Assembly (NCBI GenBank): GCA_902511405.1
Contig: CABXEZ010000009.1
Coordinates: 1 to 43,246 of the forward strand
DNA from: an uncultured Alphaproteobacteria bacterium
Lineage (GTDB): Bacteria > Pseudomonadota > Alphaproteobacteria > HIMB59 > GCA-002718135
DNA: 43,246 nt
Reading direction: 5' to 3'
Part shown: in pieces, positions 1 to 8,725 of the stretch
Numbering within the stretch: the stretch's first letter is position 1
Layout of the letters: each line of letters starts with the position of its first letter
Notes under the pieces: model-generated
Told to the model about the DNA's origin: nothing
The model's database searches: none
The model's input: only the letters and a program-made list of their open reading frames with translations
Made by a program: the position numbers and the translations under genes

Positions 1-703
1 CTCTATCCGATACACTATCCAGTGCGTTAGCTGTTGGTTTAGAAAATTTCAATAATTTTGATGTTAAATTTCTGTCAATAGGGAATGATGTTCCTGCTAA
101 GGCTCCAGAGCCTAAGGGGTTTTCATTTAACCTTTCTATGCAATCTTTTAGTCTTGATCTATCTCGACCCATCATTTCAACATACGCAAGACAGTGATGA
201 GCTAAAGAAATTGGTTGAGCAACCTGAAGATGTGTATAGCCAGGCATTACAGTAACAGTATTTTTTTTAGCAACATCAATAAGAATTTTTTGTAAGTTTT
301 GAACGTGCTTATCAAGATTCATACTATTATTTCTTATCCAAAGTTTAAAGTCAGTAACAACCTGATCATTACGTGATCTAGCAGTATGTAATTTTCCAGC
401 AGTTTTTCCAATTTGTTTGAAGAGCAAAGACTCAATATTCATATGAATATCCTCAAGCTCACTTTTGAATTGAATTTTACCAGAATTAATATTTTGTAAA
501 ATAACTTTCAGGCCATTAACAATTTTTGATTGATCTTTTTTTGATATAATTTTTTGTTTACCAAGCATTGTGGCATGTGCAACTGAGCCATCAATGTCTT
601 CTTTGTACATTCTTTGATCAATATCTATCGAGTTATTAATAGATTCTAATAACTTCGAAGGACCATTCTTTAAGTGTGTATTTCTTGACGGATTTTTTTT
701 CAT
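1..703 (-). CDS. argH: Argininosuccinate lyase, N-terminal part (partial)
   Basis: Reads from an ATG at 703 leftward for 234 codons and runs off the window edge, so the C-terminal half is missing. Argininosuccinate lyase splits argininosuccinate into arginine and fumarate, the last step of arginine synthesis, in the cytoplasm. The translation carries two family hallmarks: HTARSRNDQ (usually HTGRSRNDQ) near residue 110 and PGYTHLQVAQP near residue 160. The frame is open throughout and the start gives the short N-terminus normal for the family. It is divergent from the beta-oxidation gene at 810, so the 106 bases between them must hold both promoters. The G-to-A change in the first motif is mild. 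Confidence 0.95.
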   Translation of the reverse strand, partial: MKKNPSRNTHLKNGPSKLLESINNSIDIDQRMYKEDIDGSVAHATMLGKQKIISKKDQSKIVNGLKVILQNINSGKIQFKSELEDIHMNIESLLFKQIGKTAGKLHTARSRNDQVVTDFKLWIRNNSMNLDKHVQNLQKILIDVAKKNTVTVMPGYTHLQVAQPISLAHHCLAYVEMMGRDRSRLKDCIERLNENPLGSGALAGTSFPIDRNLTSKLLKFSKPTANALDSVSDR

Positions 704-809
704 CGCGTGCGCCTATAGAGGTATTTACAATATTTTTCACTCAAATACGTTATTTTTTTGTATTTCTTTTGGTGAGATTTGTTAAATTATCTATATAACC
801 TCTTAAAAA

Positions 810-3113
810 ATGAAAATATCAAAAGTTGTCGTTATAGGATCAGGAACTATGGGTAGTGGAATTGCGGCTCAGGTAGCAAATGCAGGTTTACAGGTTCACC
901 TACTTGATCTAACCACTGAGATTGCCACTAAAGCATGTGAGCGAATAAAAAAATCAAGACCACCTCTATTAATGGAGGAAAATAATCTCAATCATATCAT
1001 TCCTGGAAGCATAGAAAATGATATGGAAACATTAAAAGATGCAGATTGGGTAGTGGAAGCTGTAGTAGAAAGAATTGATATTAAAAAAACACTCTATTCA
1101 AAAATTGATACACTTCGAAAATCTGGTGCTTTGGTCTCATCCAATACATCTTCTATCCCTCTGAAAGTATTAACTGAAGATATGTCAAAAGAAATGAAGG
1201 AAGTTTTTTGTATTACACATTTTTTCAATCCAGTTCGTTATATGCGATTACTCGAATTAGTGATTGGGCCACAAAATGATAAAGAAAAAATAAATGACCT
1301 CGTTAATTTTGGTGATAAGATTTTAGGTAAGACTGTTGTTGTTTGTAATGACTCACCAGGATTTTTAGGCAATCGTGTTGGTGTGTATGCTATGCAAGTG
1401 GCAATGACTGAAGCATTTAATCTTGGACTTACTGTTGAAGAAGCTGATGCTGTTTTTGGGAGACCTCTTGGTATTCCTAAAACAGGAATATTTGGTTTGT
1501 ATGACTTAATTGGTATTGACTTGATGGCTGATGTATTAAAAAGTTTTATTACAGAACTACCAGTCAGTGACCCTTTCCATATTGTGGGTAAAGAACTGCC
1601 AATTATTAATCAACTTATTGAAGATGGTTATACAGGAAGAAAAGGAAAAGGTGGTTTTTTCCGAATGAATAAATCTTCTGATATAAAAATTTTAGAGTCA
1701 CTCAATTATAAAAATAATACATATCACGAATCTAAAAAAGTTGATCTGGGGTTACCGGATGTAATGGATGTCGTGAATGTAATAGAAAGAGATGATGTGT
1801 ATGGAAAATACGCTTGGTCAATTATGAAAAAAACAATTTTATATGCCTCAAGTTTAGTTCCAGATGTCACTAACAACTTCAATGATATTGATGATGCAAT
1901 GAAATGTGGATTTAACTGGTCAAAAGGACCATTTGAAATACTTGATGAAATTGGAATTGAAAATTTTGTTTCAAAACTTAATATAGATGAAGAAATCCCA
2001 TCATTTATTAATCAACTCATCGATCAAAAAAATTCATTATTTAAGACTGCTGATAATGCATTAGAATATTTTCATCCTCAACAATCTTATATGCCAATGA
2101 AAAGACCTGATGGCATAATTTCTTTATCAGACACCAAAAAGACCTCAAAACCTATTTATACTAATGCTTCTGCTTCTATTTGGGAAATGTCTGGTAAATC
2201 AAAATTTATATGTGTTGAATTTCATACCAAGGCAAATGCTCTCGATGGATTAACTAATGACTGTTTAATGAAAGCATATGATTTGTGTAATGATAAGTAT
2301 GATGGAATAGTTATAGCTAATGATGCCATGCAATTCTCTGCAGGTGTTAATTTAAATTATTTTTATGATAGAGCAGTGAATAAAGAATTTAAAGATATCG
2401 ATATTTTTCTCAATAATTTTCAGCAATCACTTTACCAGCTCCAACATGCTAAATTTCCTGTTGTGTCTTGTCCTTCAGGATTAGCTATAGGAGGAGGGTA
2501 TGAAGTCATTTCACAAACTAGTTTTATTGCAGCACATTCAAACTCTGTTCTCGGTCTAGTAGAGTCACTTGTAGGTCTCATACCTGCAGGAGGTGGGTGC
2601 AAAGAAATGTTAAGACGATGGGCAAATCATTCTGATATTAAAAATGATCCTAAACTATTATCTTTAAAAGTTTTTAATTTAATAGGATATGCAACTACTG
2701 CTGACTCACCTATTAAAGCTAGAGCTCAACAGTTTTTAGGAGATAAAGATGTTATGGTTATGAGTAAAGACCGCTTAATTGAAGAGGCTGATAAACTTAT
2801 TTTTTCAAATAGAGATAACTATCAACCACTTGATAGCGCCACTTTTTCTTTGCCAGGCTCAACAGTTATGTCAGATATGATGAATATTTTATATGAGTTA
2901 AAAGATAAAAAAGTAATTGGAGAACATGGTATCGAGGTTGGTAAAAAACTAGGTTATATGCTGAGTGGCGGTGATACAATGGCCTCAACCATATTAACAG
3001 AGCAAAACCTCTATGATCTTGAAAGAGAAATTTTTATTGATTTAATTAGTCAAAAACCAACTCAAGAGAGAATAAGACATACGCTTGATACAGGAAAACC
3101 TCTATTTAATTAA
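810..3113 (+). CDS. Bifunctional 3-hydroxyacyl-CoA dehydrogenase / enoyl-CoA hydratase (FadJ/FadB-like)
   Basis: 767 residues with two fatty acid beta-oxidation activities. The N-terminal half is an NAD-dependent 3-hydroxyacyl-CoA dehydrogenase: nucleotide loop GSGTMGSG at residues 10-17, then SNTSS, the catalytic-region HFFNP and NDSPGFLGNR. The C-terminal third (from about residue 455) is a crotonase domain with oxyanion loop GLAIGGGYE and a second catalytic Glu in the VESLVGLIPAGGG segment. The domain order is dehydrogenase first, the reverse of E. coli FadB/FadJ and usual for alphaproteobacterial homologues. There is no convincing Shine-Dalgarno; an AT-rich hexamer TATAAC at 794-799 lies close to the ATG. 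It leads a same-strand group with an acyl-CoA synthetase 55 bases downstream. The substrate chain cannot be read from sequence. Confidence 0.93.
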   Translation: MKISKVVVIGSGTMGSGIAAQVANAGLQVHLLDLTTEIATKACERIKKSRPPLLMEENNLNHIIPGSIENDMETLKDADWVVEAVVERIDIKKTLYSKIDTLRKSGALVSSNTSSIPLKVLTEDMSKEMKEVFCITHFFNPVRYMRLLELVIGPQNDKEKINDLVNFGDKILGKTVVVCNDSPGFLGNRVGVYAMQVAMTEAFNLGLTVEEADAVFGRPLGIPKTGIFGLYDLIGIDLMADVLKSFITELPVSDPFHIVGKELPIINQLIEDGYTGRKGKGGFFRMNKSSDIKILESLNYKNNTYHESKKVDLGLPDVMDVVNVIERDDVYGKYAWSIMKKTILYASSLVPDVTNNFNDIDDAMKCGFNWSKGPFEILDEIGIENFVSKLNIDEEIPSFINQLIDQKNSLFKTADNALEYFHPQQSYMPMKRPDGIISLSDTKKTSKPIYTNASASIWEMSGKSKFICVEFHTKANALDGLTNDCLMKAYDLCNDKYDGIVIANDAMQFSAGVNLNYFYDRAVNKEFKDIDIFLNNFQQSLYQLQHAKFPVVSCPSGLAIGGGYEVISQTSFIAAHSNSVLGLVESLVGLIPAGGGCKEMLRRWANHSDIKNDPKLLSLKVFNLIGYATTADSPIKARAQQFLGDKDVMVMSKDRLIEEADKLIFSNRDNYQPLDSATFSLPGSTVMSDMMNILYELKDKKVIGEHGIEVGKKLGYMLSGGDTMASTILTEQNLYDLEREIFIDLISQKPTQERIRHTLDTGKPLFN

Positions 3114-3155
3114 TTGACCCTTTTCACTAGGGATTTTAATTATTTTTTTTAATGC

Positions 3156-3161
3156 TATAAC
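3156..3161 (+). promoter_or_regulatory. Candidate extended -10 box placing transcription start at or next to the ATG
   Basis: TATAAC preceded by TG and one base (TGCTATAAC, 3153-3161) fits an extended -10 element. Only 7 bases separate it from the ATG at 3169, so transcription would begin almost at the start codon and give a leaderless or near-leaderless mRNA. No Shine-Dalgarno is present. In AT-rich DNA such hexamers also occur by chance. Confidence 0.35.
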
Positions 3162-3168
3162 AAAATCG

Positions 3169-4800
3169 ATGAATCAATTTTCTAAAGATCTTGATAAAAA
3201 TAAAGCCAATTATGTTCCTTTATCTCCCTTAAGTTTTATTACTCGAGCGAAAGATATTTATCCAAACTATGAGTCTGTAGTTTATGGAAATAGAAATTAT
3301 ACTTGGCTTCAAACATATAATCGCTGCACTAAGTTTGCTAGTGCTTTGAAAAAGCAAGGTATTGGCCTTGGTAATACTGTATCAATTATTGCTGCAAATA
3401 CTCCAGAATTATTGGAGGCCCATTATTCTATTCCAATGACAGGCGGCGTTGTTAACACAATTAATACTCGGTTAGATGCTGAAACAATTGCCTACATCTT
3501 AGAGCATAGCGATGCAAAAATGTTAATAACCGATACTCAGTTTTCACCGACAATTAAAAAAGCGTTGAATCTTTATGGAAAAAAAATACCCATAATTGAC
3601 ATCCATGATGACCAAGCAATATTTAAAGAGGGTGAAGGTGAAAAAATAGGTGATTGGACGTATGAAGAATTCTTAGAATCAGGAGATGAAGATTTTAATT
3701 GGTTTTTACCGGAAGATGAATGGCAAGCAATATCTCTTAGTTATACTTCAGGGACAACAGGAAAACCAAAAGGTGTTGTCTATCATCATCGCGGATCTTA
3801 TCTAATGTCAACAGGTAGTGTGACTGCTTGGAATATGACGAATAAACTTACTTTTCTTGCAACAGTGCCAATGTTTCACTGTAATGGATGGGGTTATCCA
3901 TGGACATCTGCATTAATTCACGCCAAAGTAGTTTGCTGTCGATACATAATAGCTAAAGATATTTACGATCTTATTGATAAGCATAAAGTAACTCATTTTG
4001 GTGGCGCGCCTATTGTGTTAAATTTAATCGCTAATGCTGAAGAAAAAGATAAAAAAGAAATTAATCATAAAATTTTCGTGTTAACAGCCGGAGCTCCTCC
4101 GACAAGTGCAATTTTAGAAAAAATGGATAACTTAGGATTTGAGGTAATGCATGTGTATGGACTAACGGAAACATATGGACATGTTTTGCAATGTGCATGG
4201 AATGATGAATGGAATGATCGATCGAATAGTGAAAAAGCAGATTTAAACTCAAGACAGGGAGTGCGCTATCCTAATTTAGAAGAAGCAATGGTTGCAGATC
4301 CTGAAACATATAACCCTGTTCCAAGAGATGGAAAAACGATGGGTGAAATTTTAATGCGTGGGAATGTAGTAATGAAAGGGTATTATAAAAATAAAGAGGC
4401 AACAGAAACATCTATGCGTAATGGTTGGTTCCATTCAGGTGATTTAGCTGTGGTGTATCCAGATGGATATATTCAAATTAAAGATCGCTCTAAAGATATT
4501 ATAATATCTGGAGGAGAAAATATTTCTTCTGTGGAGGTTGAAAACGTTGTGGCAAAACATCCATCTGTTTCATTAGTAGCTGTTGTTGCTAAGCCAGATG
4601 AAAAATGGGGTGAAACGCCATGTGCTTTTGTTGAGTTATCACCTGGGAAAATTGCTACTGAAGAAGAAATTATTCAGTTTTGTAAGGAAAATATGGCTGG
4701 ATTTAAAAGACCAAAAAATGTAGTCTTTGGTGAATTGCCAAAAACTTCTACAGGCAAAATACAAAAGTTTGAACTACGAATGAAAGCAAAGGAGATTTAA
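3169..4800 (+). CDS. AMP-forming acyl-CoA synthetase
   Basis: 543 residues of the adenylate-forming (AMP-binding) superfamily, which activates a carboxylic acid with ATP and then transfers it to CoA. The P-loop-like motif YTSGTTGKPKG is near residue 193, the YGLTE-type motif follows, then GWFHSGDLA and the hinge DRSKDIIISGGENIS. A C-terminal Lys lies in PKTSTGKIQK. The N-terminal segment PLSPLSFITRA resembles the medium-chain/methylmercaptopropionate-type branch, but a DmdB assignment cannot be made by eye. The stop overlaps the start of the next gene (TAATG at 4798-4802), so it is translationally coupled to a sulfhydrylase. It probably feeds the beta-oxidation protein just upstream. Confidence 0.92.
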   Translation: MNQFSKDLDKNKANYVPLSPLSFITRAKDIYPNYESVVYGNRNYTWLQTYNRCTKFASALKKQGIGLGNTVSIIAANTPELLEAHYSIPMTGGVVNTINTRLDAETIAYILEHSDAKMLITDTQFSPTIKKALNLYGKKIPIIDIHDDQAIFKEGEGEKIGDWTYEEFLESGDEDFNWFLPEDEWQAISLSYTSGTTGKPKGVVYHHRGSYLMSTGSVTAWNMTNKLTFLATVPMFHCNGWGYPWTSALIHAKVVCCRYIIAKDIYDLIDKHKVTHFGGAPIVLNLIANAEEKDKKEINHKIFVLTAGAPPTSAILEKMDNLGFEVMHVYGLTETYGHVLQCAWNDEWNDRSNSEKADLNSRQGVRYPNLEEAMVADPETYNPVPRDGKTMGEILMRGNVVMKGYYKNKEATETSMRNGWFHSGDLAVVYPDGYIQIKDRSKDIIISGGENISSVEVENVVAKHPSVSLVAVVAKPDEKWGETPCAFVELSPGKIATEEEIIQFCKENMAGFKRPKNVVFGELPKTSTGKIQKFELRMKAKEI

Positions 4801-6110
4801 TGGATCCAAAAACTTATAAATTTGACACCCTTAGTCTACATGCTGGTTATCAACCAGATAAAAACAACGGCTCTCGTCAAGTACCTATTTATCAAACAAC
4901 ATCTTATCTTTTCGATGATGTTGATCATGCAGCAGCGCTATTTAACCTAGAGCGAGGCGGGCATATATATAGTAGAATTTCTAATCCAACTGTTGGAGTG
5001 CTGGAAGAGAGAGTTGCAGCATTAGAGGGGGGAACTGCAGCAATTGCAACTTCCTCTGGAATGGCTGCAATTTTTCTTGCAATCATGACTTTATGTGAGT
5101 CAGGCGATCATATAGTAGCTTCCTCACAAGTATACGGTGGAACTGCTAATCTTCTTCGTCTAACATTGCCAAAGTTTGGCATCAATACAACTTTTGTGAA
5201 ACCACGTGACACTGAAGGTTTTCAAAAAGCTATACAAAAAAATACTAAATGTATATTTGGGGAATTATTAGGTAACCCTGGAAATGAATTAATGAATATG
5301 CCTGAGGTTGCTGACATTGCTCATAACGCTGGTATCCCTTTAATGATTGATAGTACATATCAAACACCTTATCTGTGCAAACCTTTTGATTTTGGTGCAG
5401 ATATAGTTGTGCACTCTTTAACAAAGTGGATGGCAGGACATGGTTCATCAATGGCGGGTATCATTGTTGAAGGAGGAAAATTTAACTGGATGCAAAATGA
5501 TAAATTCCCTTCTCTTACCAAAGAATATGAAGGTTATCATGGCTTATCTTTTGCTGAAGAATTCGGACCTGTTGCCTTTACTATGAAAGCTCGAGCTGAA
5601 GGCATGAGAGACTTTGGTCCTTGCTTAAGTCCACAAAATGCCTGGAATGTTATGCAGGGAATTGAAACTCTATCTGTGCGAATGGAAAAACATTGTGCCA
5701 ACGCCGAAAAAATGGTTGAATATTTATTAGCCCATGAAAGTGTTGCATGGGTTTCACATCCAAGTGCTCCTGATCATCCTGATTATGAACTAGCTAAAAA
5801 AATTCTTCCAAAAGGAAGAGGGTCGATGATCGCCTTTGGAATTAAAGGAGGTAAGGAAGCTGGTACCGCTTTTATTAATAATGTTAAACTTGCATCACAT
5901 TTAGCTAATGTTGGTGACACTCGAACGTTAGTTATTCATCCCGCATCAGCTACTCATTCACAAATGGATGAAGCTACATTAAAATTTGCTGGCTTATCAC
6001 AAGATATGATTAGGTTGTCTGTTGGGATTGAAGACATTGATGATATTAAAAATGATTTCGAAGATGGTTTCAGAGCTGCAAAAAAACCAAAGCTAGTCGC
6101 AAATAAATGA
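4800..6110 (+). CDS. metY: O-acetylhomoserine aminocarboxypropyltransferase (sulfhydrylase)
   Basis: 436 residues of the Cys/Met-metabolism PLP enzyme family. It replaces the acetyl group of O-acetylhomoserine with sulfide or methanethiol to make homocysteine or methionine. Visible features are the N-terminal FDTLSLHAGY, YSRISNPT, the long glycine-rich SSGMAAIF segment, and the PLP lysine in HSLTKWMAGHG. The length and the insert around residues 230-270 fit MetY rather than the shorter MetB/MetC/MetZ branch. The start overlaps the stop of the acyl-CoA synthetase by one base, and its own TGA overlaps the next ATG (ATGA at 6107-6110). This tight coupling to fatty-acid-type genes is unusual for a methionine enzyme. 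Confidence 0.93.
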   Translation: MDPKTYKFDTLSLHAGYQPDKNNGSRQVPIYQTTSYLFDDVDHAAALFNLERGGHIYSRISNPTVGVLEERVAALEGGTAAIATSSGMAAIFLAIMTLCESGDHIVASSQVYGGTANLLRLTLPKFGINTTFVKPRDTEGFQKAIQKNTKCIFGELLGNPGNELMNMPEVADIAHNAGIPLMIDSTYQTPYLCKPFDFGADIVVHSLTKWMAGHGSSMAGIIVEGGKFNWMQNDKFPSLTKEYEGYHGLSFAEEFGPVAFTMKARAEGMRDFGPCLSPQNAWNVMQGIETLSVRMEKHCANAEKMVEYLLAHESVAWVSHPSAPDHPDYELAKKILPKGRGSMIAFGIKGGKEAGTAFINNVKLASHLANVGDTRTLVIHPASATHSQMDEATLKFAGLSQDMIRLSVGIEDIDDIKNDFEDGFRAAKKPKLVANK

Positions 6111-6919
6111 AATTTAAAGTAAATAATGAGGAGGTCTTTGCTTCTACGGGAGGAAGGCCTTTTGATAAAAATAAGCCATTGATAATTTTTATTCATGGTA
6201 GCGGTCTCACTCATATGTGTTGGGTTTTACAAACTAGATATTTTGCTTTTCATGGTTACAGTGTTTTAGCTCTTGATTTACCTGGTCACGGTTTATCTGG
6301 AGGTAAGAGTTTAACTTCAGTTGAAAAGATGGCTGACTGGATTAATGATGTTATTGATGCTGTTGGATTTAATCAAGCTTCTTTAGTTGGACATTCACAA
6401 GGATGTCTTGTTGCTGTAGAATGTGCATCTAGGTATCCAAATAAAATTCAAACACTAAGTTTAATGGGTGGAGCGGGAGCAATACCTATGAATCCAGAAT
6501 TATTAGCACTTGCAGAAAATAGCGATCCTAAAGCAGTTGATTTAATGATGGATTTTGCACACGGACCATCTGGACATTTTGGAGGTCACCCTGTGCCAGG
6601 TTTATATCATTTAAATACTGGATCGATGCTTGTTCAAAGTAAGGAAATTAAAGATACTCTCGGAGTTGATTTTAGAGCATGTGAAAATTATTCTAACGGT
6701 TTTGAAGCAGCAAAAAAATTAGACTTACCAACATTATCTATTTTAGCTGATAAAGATAGGATGTGCAGATTGAAGGATGGACAAAAATTAGCAGATCACA
6801 TTAAAGGAAGTGAAGTACATGTGATTAAAAATTGTGGACACATGATGTTACTTGAAGAGGCTGATCAAACACTTGCGATACTTAAAAAGTTTATATTAGA
6901 TAAGTATCCCATTACTTGA
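6107..6919 (+). CDS. Alpha/beta hydrolase
   Basis: 270 residues with an alpha/beta hydrolase fold. The oxyanion segment IFIHGSGLTHMCW is near residue 28, nucleophile Ser in GHSQG near residue 97, acid Asp probably in ADKDRM near residue 220, and His in GHMMLLEE near residue 245. This gives a complete Ser-Asp-His triad. There is no signal peptide, so it is cytoplasmic. It shares ATGA with the stop of metY and so is translated from the same message. The substrate is unknown; an ester or thioester generated by the neighbouring acyl-CoA or acetylhomoserine enzymes is possible but is inference. Confidence 0.85.
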   Translation: MKFKVNNEEVFASTGGRPFDKNKPLIIFIHGSGLTHMCWVLQTRYFAFHGYSVLALDLPGHGLSGGKSLTSVEKMADWINDVIDAVGFNQASLVGHSQGCLVAVECASRYPNKIQTLSLMGGAGAIPMNPELLALAENSDPKAVDLMMDFAHGPSGHFGGHPVPGLYHLNTGSMLVQSKEIKDTLGVDFRACENYSNGFEAAKKLDLPTLSILADKDRMCRLKDGQKLADHIKGSEVHVIKNCGHMMLLEEADQTLAILKKFILDKYPIT

Positions 6920-6947
6920 AAAATTATAATACAAAAATGCTTTGATT

Positions 6948-7118
6948 TTACTTGTCAGGCTTTGTGAGTTCTTCTAGCTGTCTCATTTCCTCTTCTAATT
7001 TTAAACGCTCTTGTTCTTCACGTTTTCTTTTACGCTCATCAGATTTTTGTTTAAGCTTCAACTCTTTTTGCATCTTGCGGTCTCCCGCTTTAGATTTGTG
7101 ATTAAAATGAATTCCCAT
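6948..7118 (-). CDS. Small highly charged coiled-coil protein, unknown function
   Basis: 56 residues starting MGIHFNHKSKAGDRKMQ and ending LTKPDK. The body (residues 17-50) is almost entirely Lys, Arg, Glu, Gln and Leu in a pattern that predicts one long helix or coiled coil. The start is supported by AGAGG followed by TTGCT before the ATG. It is convergent with the alpha/beta hydrolase (28 bases between the two stops) and lies upstream of nothing on its own strand. I do not recognise a family. Similar short charged proteins are common in alphaproteobacteria, but no function is implied. Confidence 0.65.
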   Translation of the reverse strand: MGIHFNHKSKAGDRKMQKELKLKQKSDERKRKREEQERLKLEEEMRQLEELTKPDK

Positions 7119-7178
7119 AGCAACCTCTAAGTGCCTTATACTAAAAAAATAAAATTTTTTCTAGAGGGTATATTTGGC

Positions 7179-7373
7179 TTAATTCCTTGATGCCCAGATG
7201 ATAATAACAAAAACTAAGACAGCAATTGCCTGGAATAAAACACGAAGACGCATCAATTTATTACTGTGGTTTTTATTAAGTTTACCATTTATTGCCATAG
7301 CAATCACCCCAACAACGACAGCGCCAAGAGCTCCAACCATAAATACGACCATAACAATCTGCAAAACATCCAT
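7179..7373 (-). CDS. HIG1-domain twin transmembrane protein
   Basis: 64 residues with two hydrophobic helices (about 4-27 and 44-61) joined by a basic loop containing SNKLMRLRVLFQ. That loop motif is the hallmark of the bacterial HIG1 (hypoxia-induced gene 1) family. Mitochondrial HIG1/Rcf1 proteins bind cytochrome c oxidase and respiratory supercomplexes, and alphaproteobacterial members are thought to act similarly in the inner membrane. An open frame on the opposite strand at 7198-7386 is only its shadow. No strong Shine-Dalgarno is visible; an AT-rich hexamer about 6 bases before the ATG may allow a leaderless transcript. Confidence 0.87.
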   Translation of the reverse strand: MDVLQIVMVVFMVGALGAVVVGVIAMAINGKLNKNHSNKLMRLRVLFQAIAVLVFVIIIWASRN

Positions 7374-7423
7374 ATTTTACATATAGTGTAATTCTTCTCT
7401 TGAACGAACTATGAAATGTCGCA

Positions 7424-7429
7424 TATAGT
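7424..7429 (+). promoter_or_regulatory. Candidate -10 box directly before a start codon
   Basis: TATAGT lies 5 bases before the ATG at 7435, with no Shine-Dalgarno in between. It is a near-consensus -10 hexamer in a position that would give a leaderless transcript of the esterase. The call rests on the hexamer and its position only. Confidence 0.25.
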
Positions 7430-7434
7430 AATTT

Positions 7435-8109
7435 ATGACTGAAATATTAAATGGACCTTCATTTTCAAGGCATGATAATCCCAAAAAATTAATTTTTATG
7501 CTTCATGGATACGGCGATAATGCAGCTAATTTTATGAATTTAGCTCACCCAATTGATCAAGAAGAATGGCAAGCGGCTTATATAGCGCTTAACGCACCAG
7601 GAGTTATCTCGGGTAATTATATGGGATATCAATGGTTCGATTTATACCCAAATGGTGTTTACATTGCAGATGCAGGACCTAAAGAGTTTGATCAAATTAA
7701 TAAAGAAGTTAATGAATCTGTTAAAAAAATTATCATGACTATTGATCAATATTGTGAGTCGTTAAAACTTACCTATCAAGATTGTATTTTAATGGGATTC
7801 TCACAAGGGGGAATGATGACTTTTGAAGTTGGAAATTTTCTTCAAAAAAAACTGGCTGGCTTAGCTATCCTTTCAGGTCGAATAATGTCTCATCAACAAA
7901 TTACTAATGAAACTTTATTGCAAACACCAATTTTTATTTCCCATGGTGAGCAAGATGAAGTTCTTCCTATAAAAAATTATTATAAAGCTAAAGAATATTT
8001 AAAGATAAACAAATGTAACTTAGAGTCACATGTTCTTGAAAAAGATGCTCATAATATATCTCCAGAAGCAATAACTTTATTGCAAAAATTTATAAAAAAA
8101 ATTCTATGA
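7435..8109 (+). CDS. Carboxylesterase / phospholipase family hydrolase (Abhydrolase_2)
   Basis: 224 residues of the small carboxylesterase branch of alpha/beta hydrolases. Motifs in order: FMLHGYGDNAANF near residue 26, nucleophile Ser in GFSQGGMM near residue 122, Asp in SHGEQDEVLP near residue 165, and His in KDAHNIS near residue 200. The triad is complete and the length is normal. There is no signal peptide, so the enzyme is cytoplasmic and probably cleaves short-chain or lysophospholipid-type esters. It is followed by the HNH gene after 61 bases. A more exact substrate cannot be given. Confidence 0.88.
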   Translation: MTEILNGPSFSRHDNPKKLIFMLHGYGDNAANFMNLAHPIDQEEWQAAYIALNAPGVISGNYMGYQWFDLYPNGVYIADAGPKEFDQINKEVNESVKKIIMTIDQYCESLKLTYQDCILMGFSQGGMMTFEVGNFLQKKLAGLAILSGRIMSHQQITNETLLQTPIFISHGEQDEVLPIKNYYKAKEYLKINKCNLESHVLEKDAHNISPEAITLLQKFIKKIL

Positions 8110-8170
8110 TGTAACCGAATCATCATATTATAGTATCAATGTAATTTATGACCTGGGTGAGTAGATAAAA

Positions 8171-8725
8171 ATGAACGCAAGTGGAAATCCAGCATTGGTA
8201 TTAAACGCAGATTTCCGACCACTCTCTTATTACCCACTTTCTTTATGTTCTTGGCAAGATGCTGTTAAGTCAGTCTTCTTAGACCGTGTTTCTGTTATAG
8301 AAAAATATGACCAGTCAGTTAGTTCGCCTACCATATCTTTTAAATTACCAAGTGTAATAGCGCTAAAAGATTATGTGATGCCTCAGCGAAAACCTGCCTT
8401 TACAAGATTTAATGTTTTTCTTCGCGATAATTTTACTTGTCAATATTGTGCAAAAAAATTTGCTGCTAATGATTTAACTTTTGATCATTTAGTTCCTCGA
8501 TGTTTACATGGAAAAACAACATGGAAAAATGTAGTATCAGCATGTACGACATGTAACTTAAAAAAAGGAAGAAAATTAATTCAAAACACTGATATGAAAT
8601 TACTCAAAACACCTGCTCAACCTCATTCTATGCAATTACAAAATAATGGGCGTAATTTTCCTCCAAATTATTTACATGATAGTTGGCGAGACTACTTATA
8701 TTGGGATACGGAACTAGAGAATTAA
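8171..8725 (+). CDS. HNH endonuclease
   Basis: 184 residues. The nuclease core is in the middle: CQYC near residue 92, then TFDHLVPRCLHGKTTWKNVVSAC and TTCN, giving a zinc-binding four-cysteine HNH fold with the His-Asn-His layout. This stand-alone HNH protein is widespread in alphaproteobacteria as a chromosomal gene of unknown cellular role and is not by itself a sign of a mobile element. The N-terminus (ALVLNADFRPLSYYPLSLCSWQDAVK) is also typical. Its TAA overlaps the stop of coq7 on the other strand, so the two genes are convergent with no spacer. Confidence 0.9.
   Translation: MNASGNPALVLNADFRPLSYYPLSLCSWQDAVKSVFLDRVSVIEKYDQSVSSPTISFKLPSVIALKDYVMPQRKPAFTRFNVFLRDNFTCQYCAKKFAANDLTFDHLVPRCLHGKTTWKNVVSACTTCNLKKGRKLIQNTDMKLLKTPAQPHSMQLQNNGRNFPPNYLHDSWRDYLYWDTELEN

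Noticed and set aside
3114-3150. CCCT/AGGG hairpin with a T-run after the beta-oxidation gene
   Set aside because: The four-pair stem is too short for a confident terminator.
7198-7386. 62-residue open frame on the plus strand
   Set aside because: It is the antisense shadow of the HIG1 gene and is rich in Thr and Ile, as expected of a shadow frame.
8171-8725. HNH protein as a sign of a mobile element or homing endonuclease
   Set aside because: It is a stand-alone chromosomal type common in alphaproteobacteria; no intron, intein or phage gene is nearby.
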